The notes: generated by a model from the letters alone, not told the origin. Positions 18,667 through 28,540 are shown, counted from the first letter of the stretch. The stretch is DNA of 64,000 nucleotides from Nitrospirillum sp034653275 (GCF_034653275.1 NZ_JAYEES010000004.1:248001-312000), one strand, 5' to 3'. A program made the numbers and translations.

Positions 18667-19356
18667 TTACAACGCCCCCAGCGGCGTCTTCTGCTGGCCG
18701 TCCGGGGTGAAGTTCCCCGGCTCCAGCCAGGCGGCCAAACGCTGGCGGCGCGCGGGCCATTCCGCGTCCAGAATGGAAAAGACGTTGCTGTCCCAGTTGC
18801 GGCCCTTCAGCCACATGGTCTGGCGCAGCAGGCCTTCATGGGTGAAGCCGTAGCGCAGCGCCGCCTTGACCGAGGCGACATTGGGCGGGCCGCAGCGCCA
18901 TTCCAGGCGGCGGTAGCCCGCCTGGCCCGCCCCTTGGCCCAGCGCGTAGTCGATCAGCAGGAACACGCCCTCCGTCCCCGTCACCTTGCGGCTTAGGAGG
19001 GGGCCGTAGACCAGGCCCATCTCCACCGTGCCCATGTCGGGATTGGCGTTCAGCAGCAGCAGCAGGCCGGCGGCCACCGGCGCGCCGCCCGTCTTGTCCA
19101 TCACCGCGTACATGGTCTGCCCCGGCCGGGGCAGGCGGTCGCGCAGCCATTGGGTGAAGGCCGCCTCGTCCGCGAAGGGGCCGCCGGGAATGTGGTCCCA
19201 CAGGCCCGCGTGCTGGCCGATCGCCCGCCACAGGCCCGGCGCGTGACGGTCCAGGTCTATCCGTTCCAGATCCACCGTGCGGCCGGGCAGCCGGTCGGCG
19301 GTCAGGGCGGGGCGGGGCAGATCGGGGATGAGAGGCGTCGACGGTGCGGTGGTCAT
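18667..19356 (-). CDS. GNAT-family N-acetyltransferase (RimJ/RimL type)
   Basis: 229 aa from the ATG at 19356 (MTTAPSTPLIPDL); the frame extends upstream without similarity. It has the RimJ/RimL layout: an N-terminal DRLPGRTVDLERIDLDRH strand region, GLWDHIPGGPF, GTVEMGLVYGP...TEGVFLLIDYAL (acetyl-CoA fold) and the typical C-terminal RRLEWRCGPPNVASVKAALRYGF followed by GLLRQTMWLKGRNWDS. Members acetylate protein N-termini or small amines; the HGVF/HWKGRNRD-like ending is typical of a group acting on small molecules or N-terminal Ser. Substrate unknown. Convergent with the transketolase-like gene. Confidence 0.9.
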   Translation of the reverse strand: MTTAPSTPLIPDLPRPALTADRLPGRTVDLERIDLDRHAPGLWRAIGQHAGLWDHIPGGPFADEAAFTQWLRDRLPRPGQTMYAVMDKTGGAPVAAGLLLLLNANPDMGTVEMGLVYGPLLSRKVTGTEGVFLLIDYALGQGAGQAGYRRLEWRCGPPNVASVKAALRYGFTHEGLLRQTMWLKGRNWDSNVFSILDAEWPARRQRLAAWLEPGNFTPDGQQKTPLGAL

Positions 19357-19707
19357 GCGGCGGGGAACCTCGGTTGGCGCGGGTGGTCCTAGGGGGAGAT
19401 GCAGCATAACAAGCACTTCGTTGCCCCCGATAGCCGGCTTCGGCGATGATTCGTCCAGAACGCCCGGGATTGGCCGCCGCTTCCGGCCTGGCCGGCGGGG
19501 CCGGGGCGGATGGCTCTCGGCCCTTTGATAGGCCCCACCCCTGGCCTAGATTCCTATTTACGCGGGTGCGCGGGTGCTATAGATCGGACGGCGCCTGGAA
19601 GGGTCCGGGCGCCATTCCCATGCCTATTCCCTATTGGCGCCGCCGGCGCCGGCGGGGGCGGGTCCTGGGAAAGGGGCGCCCAAGCGATCCTAGAGCCGGG
19701 TTTGGCC
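19357..19707. other. Intergenic region before tRNA-Leu
   Basis: About 350 bp. The notable elements are a tandem GCGGGTGC GCGGGTGC followed by TATAGA (19578-19583), a possible -10 box with a poor -35 (TTTACG, 15 bp away) that could drive the tRNA. No supported coding frame. Confidence 0.4.
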
Positions 19708-19792
19708 GCGGGCGTGGCGGAACTGGTAGACGCGCCGGATTTAGGTTCCGGTGACGAAAGTCGTGGGGGTTCGAGTCCCTTCGCCCGCACCA
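19708..19792 (+). tRNA. tRNA-Leu (anticodon TAG)
   Basis: 85 nt class II tRNA with long variable arm: acceptor GCGGGCG/CGCCCGC, D-arm TGGCGGAACTGGTAGACGC, anticodon stem CCGGA/TCCGG with TAG at 19742-19744, variable arm TGACGAAAGTCGT, T-arm GGGGGTTCGAGTCCCTT, discriminator A and encoded CCA. Confidence 0.97.
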
Positions 19793-19900
19793 AGCACGAG
19801 ATATCAACCCAACCGCCCGTGGTCCGTCCGGCCCCGGGCACCCAGAGGCCGGGAACGCCGGCATCCGGGGCCGATCAAAGAGACAGGTTCGAATAGTCCC

Positions 19901-21238
19901 ATGAACATCACCGAGACCAGCACCGAAGGCCTGCGCCGCGAATACACGGTCGTCATCCCCGCCGCCGACGTGGCCGGCCGCGTGGACGCCCAGTTGAAGG
20001 AAATTGGCAAGACCGTGCGCATGCCGGGCTTCCGCCCGGGCAAGGTGCCGATGTCGGTGCTGAAGCAGCGCTATGGGCAGTCGGTGATGGGTGAGGTGTT
20101 GGACAAGGCCATGTCCGACAGCGCCGCCAAGGTGGTCGAGCAGCACAGCCTGCGTCCCGCCCTGCAGCCCAAGGTCGAGCTGGTGAAGTTCGAGGTTGAG
20201 AGCGCCAGCGACCTGGAGTTCAAGCTGGCCTACGAGGTGCTGCCGGAATTCGAGCCCGCCGACCTCAGCGGTGTGGCCATCGAGAAGCCGGTGGTCGAGA
20301 TCACCGATGAGCAGGTGGACGAGGCCGTGGGCCGCATCGCCGCCGGCCGCAAGACCTCCGCGCCGCTGACCGAGGACCGCCCGGCCGCCAAGGGTGACAT
20401 CGTCGTCATCGACTTCGACGGTTCGGTTGACGGTGAGAAGCGCCCGGGCATGAAGGGCGAGGGCCATGAGCTGGAGCTGGGCTCCGGCAGCTTCATCGAC
20501 ACCTTCGAGGAGCAGCTGGAGGGCACCCGCGCCGGTGACCACCGAACCGTCAACGTCACCTTCCCCGAGGGCTACCACGCCGCCGAGCTGGCCGGTAAGG
20601 CCGCCGTGTTCGAGGTGGATGTGAAGGAAGTGAAGCAGGCGGTCGAGGCGACCATCGACGACGAGTTCGCCAAGGGCCTGGGCTTCGACGACCTGGCCGC
20701 GCTGAAGACCGTGATCCGTGAGCGCCTGGGCGGCGACTACACCGTCATGAGCCGCCTGCGCGCCAAGCGCGCCCTGCTGGACCAGCTGGCCGAGCTGCAC
20801 AGCTTCGAGGTGCCGCAGGGCATGGTCGACATCGAGTTCGACCAGATCTGGAAGCGCCTGCAGGACGAGCTGAAGGCCGGCGACGCGGGCGAGGATGCCG
20901 GCAAGGACGAGGAGGAGCTCCGGAAGGAGTACCGCGACATCGCCGTCCGGCGTGTTCGTTTGGGCCTGGTCCTTTCCGAGATCGGTCAGAAGAACAATAT
21001 AACGGTGGCGAGGGAAGAGCTGAACCAGGCCGTGCTGGCCGAGGTGCGGCGCTACCCGGGCCAGGAGCGTGAGGTTTTCGACTTCTTCAAGAACAACCCC
21101 CAGGCGGTGGAAAGCCTGCGGGCCCCGGTTTTTGAAGACAAGGTTGTCGACTTCATCCTGGGACAGGTTAAGGTGACGGAGAAGCCCGTGTCGGCTGAAG
21201 AGCTGATGCAGGACCCCGATGAGGAAGAGGCGGCCTAA
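19901..21238 (+). CDS. tig: Trigger factor, ribosome-associated chaperone / PPIase
   Basis: 445 aa from MNITETSTEGLRREY. The N-terminal ribosome-docking domain has the signature GFRPGKVP (residues 43-50), the PPIase (FKBP-like) domain spans about 160-245 (KGDIVVIDFDGSVDGE, LELGSGSFIDTFEEQLEGT), and the C-terminal arm domain ends in acidic residues (DPDEEEAA). It binds the ribosome near protein L23 and shields nascent chains. It is followed by clpP, clpX and lon, the common bacterial chaperone-protease order; the gap to clpP is 131 bp, so they may share transcripts. Confidence 0.97.
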   Translation: MNITETSTEGLRREYTVVIPAADVAGRVDAQLKEIGKTVRMPGFRPGKVPMSVLKQRYGQSVMGEVLDKAMSDSAAKVVEQHSLRPALQPKVELVKFEVESASDLEFKLAYEVLPEFEPADLSGVAIEKPVVEITDEQVDEAVGRIAAGRKTSAPLTEDRPAAKGDIVVIDFDGSVDGEKRPGMKGEGHELELGSGSFIDTFEEQLEGTRAGDHRTVNVTFPEGYHAAELAGKAAVFEVDVKEVKQAVEATIDDEFAKGLGFDDLAALKTVIRERLGGDYTVMSRLRAKRALLDQLAELHSFEVPQGMVDIEFDQIWKRLQDELKAGDAGEDAGKDEEELRKEYRDIAVRRVRLGLVLSEIGQKNNITVAREELNQAVLAEVRRYPGQEREVFDFFKNNPQAVESLRAPVFEDKVVDFILGQVKVTEKPVSAEELMQDPDEEEAA

Positions 21239-21369
21239 GGTCGCGTCTCCCGTCTTCGGTTTCTGACGGGCCTCGGTATTCAAACGGAATGGGGGAGGGA
21301 TCGTCCCTCCCCCGGACCGGCAACGGGCCCGGGGATGGCCCCCGGGTCGGACGCAGCGCTGGAGCAGGC

Positions 21370-22005
<636 letters not shown>

Positions 22006-22270
22006 GGTGCCAACGGTTTAGCGTCCGGGTTCCGGCGGGACTGACCTTCCGCCGGACCGCCCCCACCGGGATACCCCGGTATGGGTGTTCGGACACGAAG
22101 AGACACACGGGGGGTTGAAAGCCCAGCGTTCCGTGGTGTTGAATGGGTGGGCAGTGGCGGGTGAGCGGTGTTTCATCCCCTTGTCCGCCGGCCGATCCCG
22201 GGAGGATCGGGCCCCGGTTCCGTCATCGTGATGGCTCCGGGTGACTGTCCCGGTGATGTACGGAGCTTTT

Positions 22271-23536
22271 ATGACCAAGTCGACCGGCAGCGATTCGAAG
22301 AATACCCTCTACTGCTCCTTCTGCGGGAAGAGCCAGCACGAGGTGCGGAAGCTCATTGCCGGCCCCACGGTGTTCATCTGCGATGAATGCGTGGAATTGT
22401 GCATGGACATCATCCGCGAAGAGAACAAGACGACGCTGGTGAAGTCCCGCGACGGCGTTCCCACCCCGCGCGACATCTGCGCGGTGCTGGACGACTACGT
22501 CATCGGGCAGAGCCACGCCAAGCGCGTGCTCTCGGTCGCCGTGCACAACCACTACAAGCGGCTGGCACACGGCACCAAGCACAGCGACGTCGAACTGGCG
22601 AAGTCCAACATCCTGCTGATCGGCCCCACCGGCTGCGGCAAGACCCTGTTGGCCCAGACGCTGGCCCGCATCATTGACGTCCCCTTCACCATGGCCGACG
22701 CCACCACGCTGACCGAAGCCGGTTACGTGGGCGAGGACGTGGAGAACATCATCCTCAAGCTGCTGCAGGCCGCCGACTACAATGTCGAGCGGGCGCAGCG
22801 CGGCATCGTCTACATCGACGAGGTCGACAAGATCAGCCGCAAGTCCGACAACCCGTCCATCACCCGCGACGTGTCGGGCGAGGGCGTGCAGCAGGCCTTG
22901 CTGAAGATCATGGAAGGCACCGTCGCCTCCGTGCCGCCGCAGGGCGGGCGCAAGCATCCGCAGCAGGAATTCCTGCAGGTGGACACGACCAACATCCTGT
23001 TCATCTGCGGCGGCGCCTTCGCCGGCCTGGAAAAGATCATCGCCGCCCGCGGCAAGGGCACGTCCATCGGCTTCGGCGCCGATGTGAAGGGCCCGGACGA
23101 CCGCCGCACCGGCGACGTCCTGCGCGAGGTGGAGCCCGAGGATCTGCTGAAGTTCGGCCTCATCCCGGAATTCGTCGGCCGTCTGCCCGTGGTGGCGACG
23201 CTGAACGATCTGGATGAGGAAGCGCTGATCGAGATCCTGACCAAGCCCAAGAACGCGCTGGTGAAGCAGTATCAGCGCCTGTTCGAGATGGAGGACGTGA
23301 AGCTGTCCTTCGCCGAAGAGGCCCTGAAGTCCATCGCCAACAAGGCCATTCAGCGCAAGACCGGCGCCCGTGGCCTGCGCTCCATCATGGAGTCCATCCT
23401 GCTGGAGTCGATGTTCGATCTGCCGGGCCTCCAGGGCGTGGATGAGATCGTCATCAATGGCGAGGTGGTCGAGGGCCGCGCCCAGCCGCTGTACATCTAT
23501 GCCGACCGCAAGGCGGAGGCGGCACCCGTCGCCTGA
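22271..23536 (+). CDS. clpX: ATP-dependent Clp protease ATP-binding subunit ClpX
   Basis: 421 aa. The N-terminal C4 zinc domain has C15, C18, C37 and C40 (YCSFCGK; FICDECVELC). The AAA+ module has Walker A GPTGCGKT (about 117-124), Walker B IVYIDEVDKI, the pore-loop segment GYVGEDVEN and sensor/arginine-finger motifs, plus the C-terminal IGF-type loop for ClpP docking (TSIGFGADVKG). It unfolds tagged substrates (for example ssrA-tagged) and feeds ClpP. The 265-bp gap after clpP contains GC-rich hairpins and could hold its own promoter. A strong terminator follows. Confidence 0.98.
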   Translation: MTKSTGSDSKNTLYCSFCGKSQHEVRKLIAGPTVFICDECVELCMDIIREENKTTLVKSRDGVPTPRDICAVLDDYVIGQSHAKRVLSVAVHNHYKRLAHGTKHSDVELAKSNILLIGPTGCGKTLLAQTLARIIDVPFTMADATTLTEAGYVGEDVENIILKLLQAADYNVERAQRGIVYIDEVDKISRKSDNPSITRDVSGEGVQQALLKIMEGTVASVPPQGGRKHPQQEFLQVDTTNILFICGGAFAGLEKIIAARGKGTSIGFGADVKGPDDRRTGDVLREVEPEDLLKFGLIPEFVGRLPVVATLNDLDEEALIEILTKPKNALVKQYQRLFEMEDVKLSFAEEALKSIANKAIQRKTGARGLRSIMESILLESMFDLPGLQGVDEIVINGEVVEGRAQPLYIYADRKAEAAPVA

Positions 23537-23896
23537 CGGGCTCCGTGCATCCGCGATAGCCAGTTCGGATAGTTTCAAGACCCGGGAAGTCCCCGATTGT
23601 GGGGGTTTCCCGGGTTTTATTTTGCCTTCGCCGCATAATTGGCCCGGAATCCAGGCACTTGGGAACGCTCAAGCCCCACATGCCGGCGCACATGCTTGCA
23701 AAAGCGCGATTTTCCCGCCGCCCAACCCTTCCGTAGCGCAGATTTCGTCGGGTTCAAGCCCTTGAAGGGGGTGTGTCGGTGTGCCACGTTACCAGGGCGA
23801 CCTCCCGACGCCGTGCCCATGACGGGGCGGCTGGTGGATGGCGGGCCAGGCCCATCACGGGCTGGCCGCTGAGATTCTGAGTGGAAGGTCAGATCT
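23537..23896. other. Intergenic region clpX-lon
   Basis: 360 bp with the clpX terminator in its first part. Further on, CTTGAA at 23761-23766 followed 17 bases later by CCACGTT loosely resembles a heat-shock (sigma-32) promoter for lon; the match is weak at -10 and the leader would be about 110 nt. No coding frame supported. Confidence 0.4.
23581..23623 (+). terminator. Rho-independent terminator after clpX
   Basis: CCCGGGAA...TTCCCGGG with an inner TCCCC/GGGGG helix, followed by TTTTATTTT. Confidence 0.9.
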
Positions 23897-26305
23897 ATGT
23901 TGGAAGCCACCCGAGGAACCCTTTACCCGGTCCTCCCCCTGCGCGACATCGTGGTGTTCCCGCACATGATCGTGCCCCTGTTCGTGGGGCGCGAAAAGTC
24001 GGTGCGCGCGCTGGAAGACGTGATGAAGGATGACAAGCAGATCCTGCTGGTCACCCAGAAGAACGCCGCCCAGGACGATCCCACGCCCGACGACATCTAT
24101 TCCGTCGGCACCATCGGCACCGTGCTGCAGCTGCTGAAGCTGCCCGACGGGACGGTGAAGGTGCTGGTCGAAGGCGGGCAGCGCGCGCGCATCGTCAGCT
24201 TCGAGCGCAACGAGGACTTCTTCCAGGCCTATGCCGAGCCCATCGAGGAAAAGACGGGCGAAGCGCAGGAGGCGGAGGCCCTGGCCCGCGCCGCGGTGGC
24301 CCAGTTCGAACAGTACATCAAGCTGAACAAGAAGATCCCGCCGGAGGTCCTGGTCTCGGTCAACCAGATCGAGGAGCCGGGCAAGCTGGCCGACACCATC
24401 GCCTCGCACCTGGCGCTGAAGATTCCGGAGAAGCAGCAGCTTCTGGAAGCGGCGACGGTGGGTGAGCGGCTGGAGAAAGTCTACGCCTTCATGGAAGGCG
24501 AGATCGGCGTGCTCCAGGTGGAAAAGCGCATCCGCAACCGCGTCAAGCGGCAGATGGAGAAGACCCAGCGCGAGTACTATCTGAACGAGCAGATGAAGGC
24601 CATCCAGAAGGAACTCGGCGAGTCCGAGGATGGCAAGGACGAGGTCGCCGAGCTCGAGGAGCGTATCGCCAAGACCCGCTTCAGCAAGGAAGCCCGGGAA
24701 AAGGCGCTGGCCGAGGTCAAAAAGCTGCGGACCATGAGCCCCATGTCCGCGGAGGCGACCGTCGTGCGCAACTACCTGGACTGGATGCTGTCCATTCCGT
24801 GGAAGAAGCGCACCAAGGTGAAGAAGGACATCAAGGGGGCCGAGGCCATCCTGGATGCCGATCACTACGGTCTGGAGAAGGTCAAGGAGCGCATCCTGGA
24901 GTACCTGGCCGTGCAGCAGCGCATGGACAAGGTGAAGGGTCCGATCCTGTGCCTGGTCGGCCCGCCCGGCGTGGGCAAGACCTCGCTCGGCAAGTCCATC
25001 GCCAAGGCTACGGGCCGCAACTTCGTCCGCGTGTCGCTGGGCGGCGTGCGGGATGAGGCCGAGGTGCGCGGCCACCGCCGCACCTACATCGGCTCCATGC
25101 CCGGCAAAGTCATCCAGGGCATGAAGAAGGCGAAGTCGTCGAACCCGCTGTTCCTGCTGGACGAGATCGACAAGCTGGGCGCCGATTGGCGGGGCGACCC
25201 GTCCTCCGCCCTGCTGGAGGTCCTGGATCCCGAGCAGAACGGCACCTTCAACGATCACTACCTGGAGGTGGACTACGACCTCTCCGACGTGATGTTCGTC
25301 TGCACGGCCAACACCCTGCGCATGCCCCAGCCCCTGCTGGACCGCATGGAGGTGATCCGGCTGTCGGGCTACACCGAGGACGAGAAGATCGAGATCACCC
25401 GCGGCCACTTGATCGACAAGGAGCTGAAGTCGCACGGTCTGAAGGCGGGCGAGTTCACCATCTCCGACGACGCGTTGCGCGACCTCATCCGCTACTACAC
25501 CCGGGAAGCCGGCGTGCGCAGCCTGGAGCGTGAGATCGCCAACCTGGCCCGCAAGGCCATCAAGGAGATCCTGATGAAGGGGGTCGACAAGGTGTCGATC
25601 ACCCGCCGCAACCTCGACAAGTACGCCGGCGTGCGCCGGTTCCACTATGGCGAGGCGGAGAAGGAGGATCTGGTGGGCTGCACCACCGGTCTTGCCTGGA
25701 CCGAGGTGGGCGGCGAGCTGCTGACCATCGAGGCGGTGATGCTGCGCGGCAAGGGCCGCGTCACCACCACGGGCAAGCTGGGCGACGTCATGAAGGAATC
25801 GGTGCAGGCCGCCGAGAGCTTCGTGAAGTCCCGTTCGACCCAGTTCGGCATCAAACCGACGCTTTTCGAGCGCAAGGACATCCACGTCCACGTGCCCGAA
25901 GGAGCTACGCCTAAGGACGGTCCGTCCGCCGGCGTCGCGATGACGACCTCCATCGTGTCGGTACTGACGGGCATTCCCGTGCGCAAGGATGTCGCCATGA
26001 CCGGCGAAATCACCCTGCGCGGCCGGGTCCTGCCCATCGGCGGCCTGAAGGAGAAGTTGCTGGCGGCTTTGCGTGGCGGCATCAAGACCGTGTTGATTCC
26101 AAAGGATAATGAGAAGGACCTCGCTGACATTCCGGACAACGTCAAGCGTGGCCTGACCATCATCCCGGTGACGACGGCGGACGAGGTTCTGGCCAACGCG
26201 CTGGTGCAGCCGCTGGTGCCGATCGAATGGTCGGAGCCCGAAACCGTTGAGCCCGTTGCCGCGAAAGCCGCGGAAGACGGTAAGGACGACGTGATTCGGC
26301 ATTGA
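23897..26305 (+). CDS. lon: ATP-dependent Lon protease
   Basis: 802 aa, standard LonA. An N-terminal LAN domain (YPVLPLRDIVVFPHM...) and helical region lead to the AAA+ module with Walker A GPPGVGKT (355-362) and Walker B FLLDEIDKL, and the serine-lysine peptidase with DGPSAGVAM (S677) and the catalytic Lys about 43 residues later in GGLKEKLLAALRGG. It degrades misfolded and regulatory proteins in the cytosol. The C-terminus extends in a short Glu/Ala/Lys tail. Downstream is the HU gene, as in many bacteria (lon-hupB). Confidence 0.98.
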   Translation: MLEATRGTLYPVLPLRDIVVFPHMIVPLFVGREKSVRALEDVMKDDKQILLVTQKNAAQDDPTPDDIYSVGTIGTVLQLLKLPDGTVKVLVEGGQRARIVSFERNEDFFQAYAEPIEEKTGEAQEAEALARAAVAQFEQYIKLNKKIPPEVLVSVNQIEEPGKLADTIASHLALKIPEKQQLLEAATVGERLEKVYAFMEGEIGVLQVEKRIRNRVKRQMEKTQREYYLNEQMKAIQKELGESEDGKDEVAELEERIAKTRFSKEAREKALAEVKKLRTMSPMSAEATVVRNYLDWMLSIPWKKRTKVKKDIKGAEAILDADHYGLEKVKERILEYLAVQQRMDKVKGPILCLVGPPGVGKTSLGKSIAKATGRNFVRVSLGGVRDEAEVRGHRRTYIGSMPGKVIQGMKKAKSSNPLFLLDEIDKLGADWRGDPSSALLEVLDPEQNGTFNDHYLEVDYDLSDVMFVCTANTLRMPQPLLDRMEVIRLSGYTEDEKIEITRGHLIDKELKSHGLKAGEFTISDDALRDLIRYYTREAGVRSLEREIANLARKAIKEILMKGVDKVSITRRNLDKYAGVRRFHYGEAEKEDLVGCTTGLAWTEVGGELLTIEAVMLRGKGRVTTTGKLGDVMKESVQAAESFVKSRSTQFGIKPTLFERKDIHVHVPEGATPKDGPSAGVAMTTSIVSVLTGIPVRKDVAMTGEITLRGRVLPIGGLKEKLLAALRGGIKTVLIPKDNEKDLADIPDNVKRGLTIIPVTTADEVLANALVQPLVPIEWSEPETVEPVAAKAAEDGKDDVIRH

Positions 26306-26344
26306 AGTACGAACCGAAATCGTGTGAATTGAAGGCCTGACGCG

Positions 26345-26375
26345 ACGGCCCCGGGGCGGATAACCCCGGGGCCGT
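26345..26375. terminator. GC-rich hairpin after lon
   Basis: Perfect 12-bp stem ACGGCCCCGGGG / CCCCGGGGCCGT with a 7-base loop, 39 bases after the lon stop. There is no T-run, so it may be an RNA 3'-end stabiliser or a Rho-dependent end rather than a classic terminator. Confidence 0.55.
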
Positions 26376-26465
26376 ACGTCCGAACCGAATCCCAATCCCG
26401 GCGCGTGCCCCGCGACCGGGACGAAATCCAAGATCAGATTCCTGCTTCAAGAAGGGGGGCCTTAA

Positions 26466-26738
26466 GTGAATAAGAACGATCTCGTTGCCGCCGTCGCCGC
26501 GAGTGCGGAGCTGTCCAAGGCTGATGCGAACAAGGCGGTCGATGCGGTGTTCGAGGGCATCACCGAAGCCCTCAAGAAGGGTGATGAGGTTCGCCTGGTT
26601 GGTTTCGGCACTTTCGCCGTTGCCGAGCGCGCCGCTTCGGAAGGCCGCAACCCGCGCACCGGTGAGGCGATCTCCATCGCTGCCAGCAAGCAGCCGAAGT
26701 TCAAGCCCGGCAAGGGCCTGAAGGACGCGCTGAACTAA
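26466..26738 (+). CDS. hup: DNA-binding protein HU
   Basis: 90 aa starting at GTG 26466, preceded by GAAGGGGGGC. MNKNDLVAAVAASAELSKADANKAVDA is the typical HU helical start; VRLVGFGTFAVAERAASEGRNPRTGE contains the beta-arm signature GFGTF...R..RNP.TG with the DNA-intercalating Pro; the C-terminus FKPGKGLKDALN is canonical. HU bends and compacts DNA as a homo- or heterodimer. It lies directly after lon, with 160 bp between, and is closed by its own terminator. Confidence 0.97.
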   Translation: MNKNDLVAAVAASAELSKADANKAVDAVFEGITEALKKGDEVRLVGFGTFAVAERAASEGRNPRTGEAISIAASKQPKFKPGKGLKDALN

Positions 26739-26740
26739 GA

Positions 26741-26760
26741 ACGGCGCAAGCGCCGTTTTT
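26741..26760 (+). terminator. Rho-independent terminator after hup
   Basis: ACGGCGC-AA-GCGCCGT followed by TTTT, starting 3 bases past the stop. Confidence 0.85.
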
Positions 26761-26908
26761 ATGCGCCAGTCTTGGGGGCCGGCCACCGCATCCGCGGTCC
26801 AGCCCCCGACGACGCGCGGTAAAGCCCGCCGCCCCCATGGGCACGGCGGGCCCGCTCGGGAGGACACCGGCCACGGCCGGCCCCGGTCCCGGGCCAGTGC
26901 TTATAAAA

Positions 26909-26941
26909 GGCGGGACATCGATGGGTGTTCCCGTCTTTTTT
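26909..26941 (+). terminator. Second terminator-like hairpin downstream of hup
   Basis: GGCGGGA...TCCCGTC (7 bp with one G-T pair, 13-base loop) followed by TTTTTT. It lies in the 328-bp gap between hup and tRNA-Val, in which no gene was seen. Confidence 0.55.
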
Positions 26942-27066
26942 GTTTCCGGGGCGTATTATTTTCGGAAGTCGCCGGCGCGAAAGGGGTTCCCAAACGGCGC
27001 GCGGGCGGCTAAAGCCTCTTGCTCCGGCGGCCCCCCCGACAAAAAGGGGCCGGCCAAGCGCGCGAT

Positions 27067-27141
27067 GGGCGGTTAGCTCAGGGGTAGAGCAGGTGCTTTA
27101 CACGCATCGGGCCGGGGGTTCAAATCCCTCACCGCCCACCA
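27067..27141 (+). tRNA. tRNA-Val (anticodon TAC)
   Basis: 75 nt: acceptor GGGCGGT/ACCGCCC, D-arm TAGCTCAGGGGTAGAGC, anticodon loop TTTACAC with TAC, T-arm CGGGGGTTCAAATCCCTC, discriminator A, encoded CCA. Confidence 0.97.
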
Positions 27142-27461
27142 TCCGCCACGATCTCACGACGGCGATTCCCTCCATTCTGTTCGCGCAGCCGGGCTCCCGC
27201 AGGGACGTGCCGGGCGGGGCTGCGGGATGTGGCGCCAAGCCGTTTGGCCCTGGATTGTCACTTTGACCAGGGGGCCAAACCTGTAATCATCGCCCCCGGT
27301 CGCCTATATGGGGTCTGCCCGTGATGGGGCGATCCCGCGGTACGGGGCATTTTTGTGATCGGGAAACGCGCGGGCCCATTCCGCCCTCACCCCTCTTGGT
27401 GAGGCCAGGGGGCTGTTGCGCATGTTGGACGGCGGTGACGGCGTCCGGTTCTGGAGGGGGC
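27142..27461. other. Intergenic region tRNA-Val to YIP1-like gene, with a large inverted repeat
   Basis: 320 bp. It contains GTTTGGCCCTGG-N13-CCAGGGGGCCAAAC (27242-27280, 12 paired bases with a small bulge). TTGACC inside the right half and TAATCA 15 bases on could form a promoter, so the repeat may be an operator; it could equally be a transcription-end hairpin. No coding frame supported before 27462. Confidence 0.45.
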
Positions 27462-28325
27462 ATGGCGTCGAACGGCCAGTCGGTCTTGGGGGAAGTGGTC
27501 GACCTTTATCGCGAGGTGTTCGCCGCGCCCGCGCGCATCGCCCGTTTCCTGGGTATGCCGGCGGTGTTCAGCCTGGCCGCCGCCCTCTTTTTCCAGTTCC
27601 GCAGCATCCAATATCTGGGCCATGAGCCCGCCCAGGAGCAGTGGGGCGAGTTCGGCTTCATCTTCCTGGTGCTGGTCGTCTTCCAGACCTGGGCGCACAT
27701 GCGCTCCCTGTCCGCCTGGGGGCGCTGGGTCCGCACGGGGCAGGAGCCGGTCACCTTCCTGCAGCCGGGGTTCGGCCGCAATGAATGGGCCGCCACCGGC
27801 TGGCAGATCCTCTATTTCTTCATGCTCCTCATCGCCCTGATGGTGCTGATGTTCGCCCGCGCCCTGGTCACGGATTCCGCGTCCGAGGATTTGGCGGGTC
27901 CGGGTGTGTGGTTGGCGGTCCTGGCGGGTGCCATCGCCGTCAGCGTCCTGGTGTTGCATGTCACCGTGCGCCTCGGCATCGGCCTGATGGCCGTCCTGGC
28001 GGGGGAGGCGCCGGCCTTCAGCCGCTACTGGAACGCCTCGTCCGTCCTCGGCTGGCGCCTGACGGGCGTGGTCCTGGCAAGCCAGGCGGCGCTGCAGGTG
28101 CCCTGCTTCTTCATCAACCGCCTGCTGATGGGCGACTGGCTGACCGCCAGTACGACCTCGCCCCCCGACGTGGCCGTCAGCCTGCTGTGGAGCTTGGCCA
28201 TGGCCATCGTCAACTTCATCTGCGTCGCCCTGCTGGGCGTGGCTCTGGCCCGGGCGCACCGGGCCCTGAGCCAGGACGGGACGGCGGCCCTGGTCCTGCC
28301 GGTCGCGGGGGACGGGGGCCGATGA
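27462..28325 (+). CDS. YIP1-like multi-pass membrane protein
   Basis: 287 aa from ATG 27462 with GGAGGGGG upstream. About six hydrophobic segments (for example AVFSLAAALFFQF, FGFIFLVLVVFQTWA, ILYFFMLLIALMVLMFARAL, VWLAVLAGAIAVSVLVLHV, GVVLASQAALQVPCFFIN, LLWSLAMAIVNFICVALLG). The opening GEVVDLYREVFAAPARIARFLG recalls YIP1/YIPF bacterial membrane proteins, in which a DLYREVFxxP-type leader precedes the membrane part. No catalytic motif. Its stop overlaps the start of the next small membrane gene (ATGA), so the two are co-translated. Function unknown. Confidence 0.7.
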   Translation: MASNGQSVLGEVVDLYREVFAAPARIARFLGMPAVFSLAAALFFQFRSIQYLGHEPAQEQWGEFGFIFLVLVVFQTWAHMRSLSAWGRWVRTGQEPVTFLQPGFGRNEWAATGWQILYFFMLLIALMVLMFARALVTDSASEDLAGPGVWLAVLAGAIAVSVLVLHVTVRLGIGLMAVLAGEAPAFSRYWNASSVLGWRLTGVVLASQAALQVPCFFINRLLMGDWLTASTTSPPDVAVSLLWSLAMAIVNFICVALLGVALARAHRALSQDGTAALVLPVAGDGGR

Positions 28326-28540
28326 AGGACCTGCTGCCGCCAGATGGCGCGCCCGGCGGGTTGACCCGGCAGCACCGCATCTTGCTCATCCTCCTGGGCT
28401 TGGCCATGATCGGCGGACGCGTCTGGGATATGAATCACGACCGTGCCGCTGGCCCGTGGATGAACGTTCTGGTCATCGTCCTGGGCATCGTGGTCCTGGC
28501 GGCGGCCCTGCTGGTGGGCCGGAACCGGCCTGGACACTGA
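28322..28540 (+). CDS. Small two-segment membrane protein
   Basis: 72 aa beginning MKDLLPPDGAPGGL, with two hydrophobic stretches (ILLILLGLAMIGG about 20-32 and NVLVIVLGIVVLAAALLVG about 48-66) and a polar hairpin DMNHDRAAGPW between. It overlaps the YIP1-like gene by 4 bp (ATGA), a strong sign that it is real and expressed with it, and precedes the antiporter gene by 36 bp. Family not recognised. Confidence 0.65.
   Translation: MKDLLPPDGAPGGLTRQHRILLILLGLAMIGGRVWDMNHDRAAGPWMNVLVIVLGIVVLAAALLVGRNRPGH

Noticed and set aside
23761..23790. Sigma-32-like promoter before lon
   Set aside because: CTTGAA is present but the -10 match is poor and spacing long; mentioned only as a weak candidate in the intergenic entry.
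26345..26375. Perfect hairpins considered as repeat arrays or CRISPR units
   Set aside because: Each hairpin in the window is single and different in sequence, with no spacers or repeated units.
27067..27141. tRNA genes as possible integration sites
   Set aside because: No integrase gene and no duplicated tRNA 3' end was seen near any of the four tRNAs.
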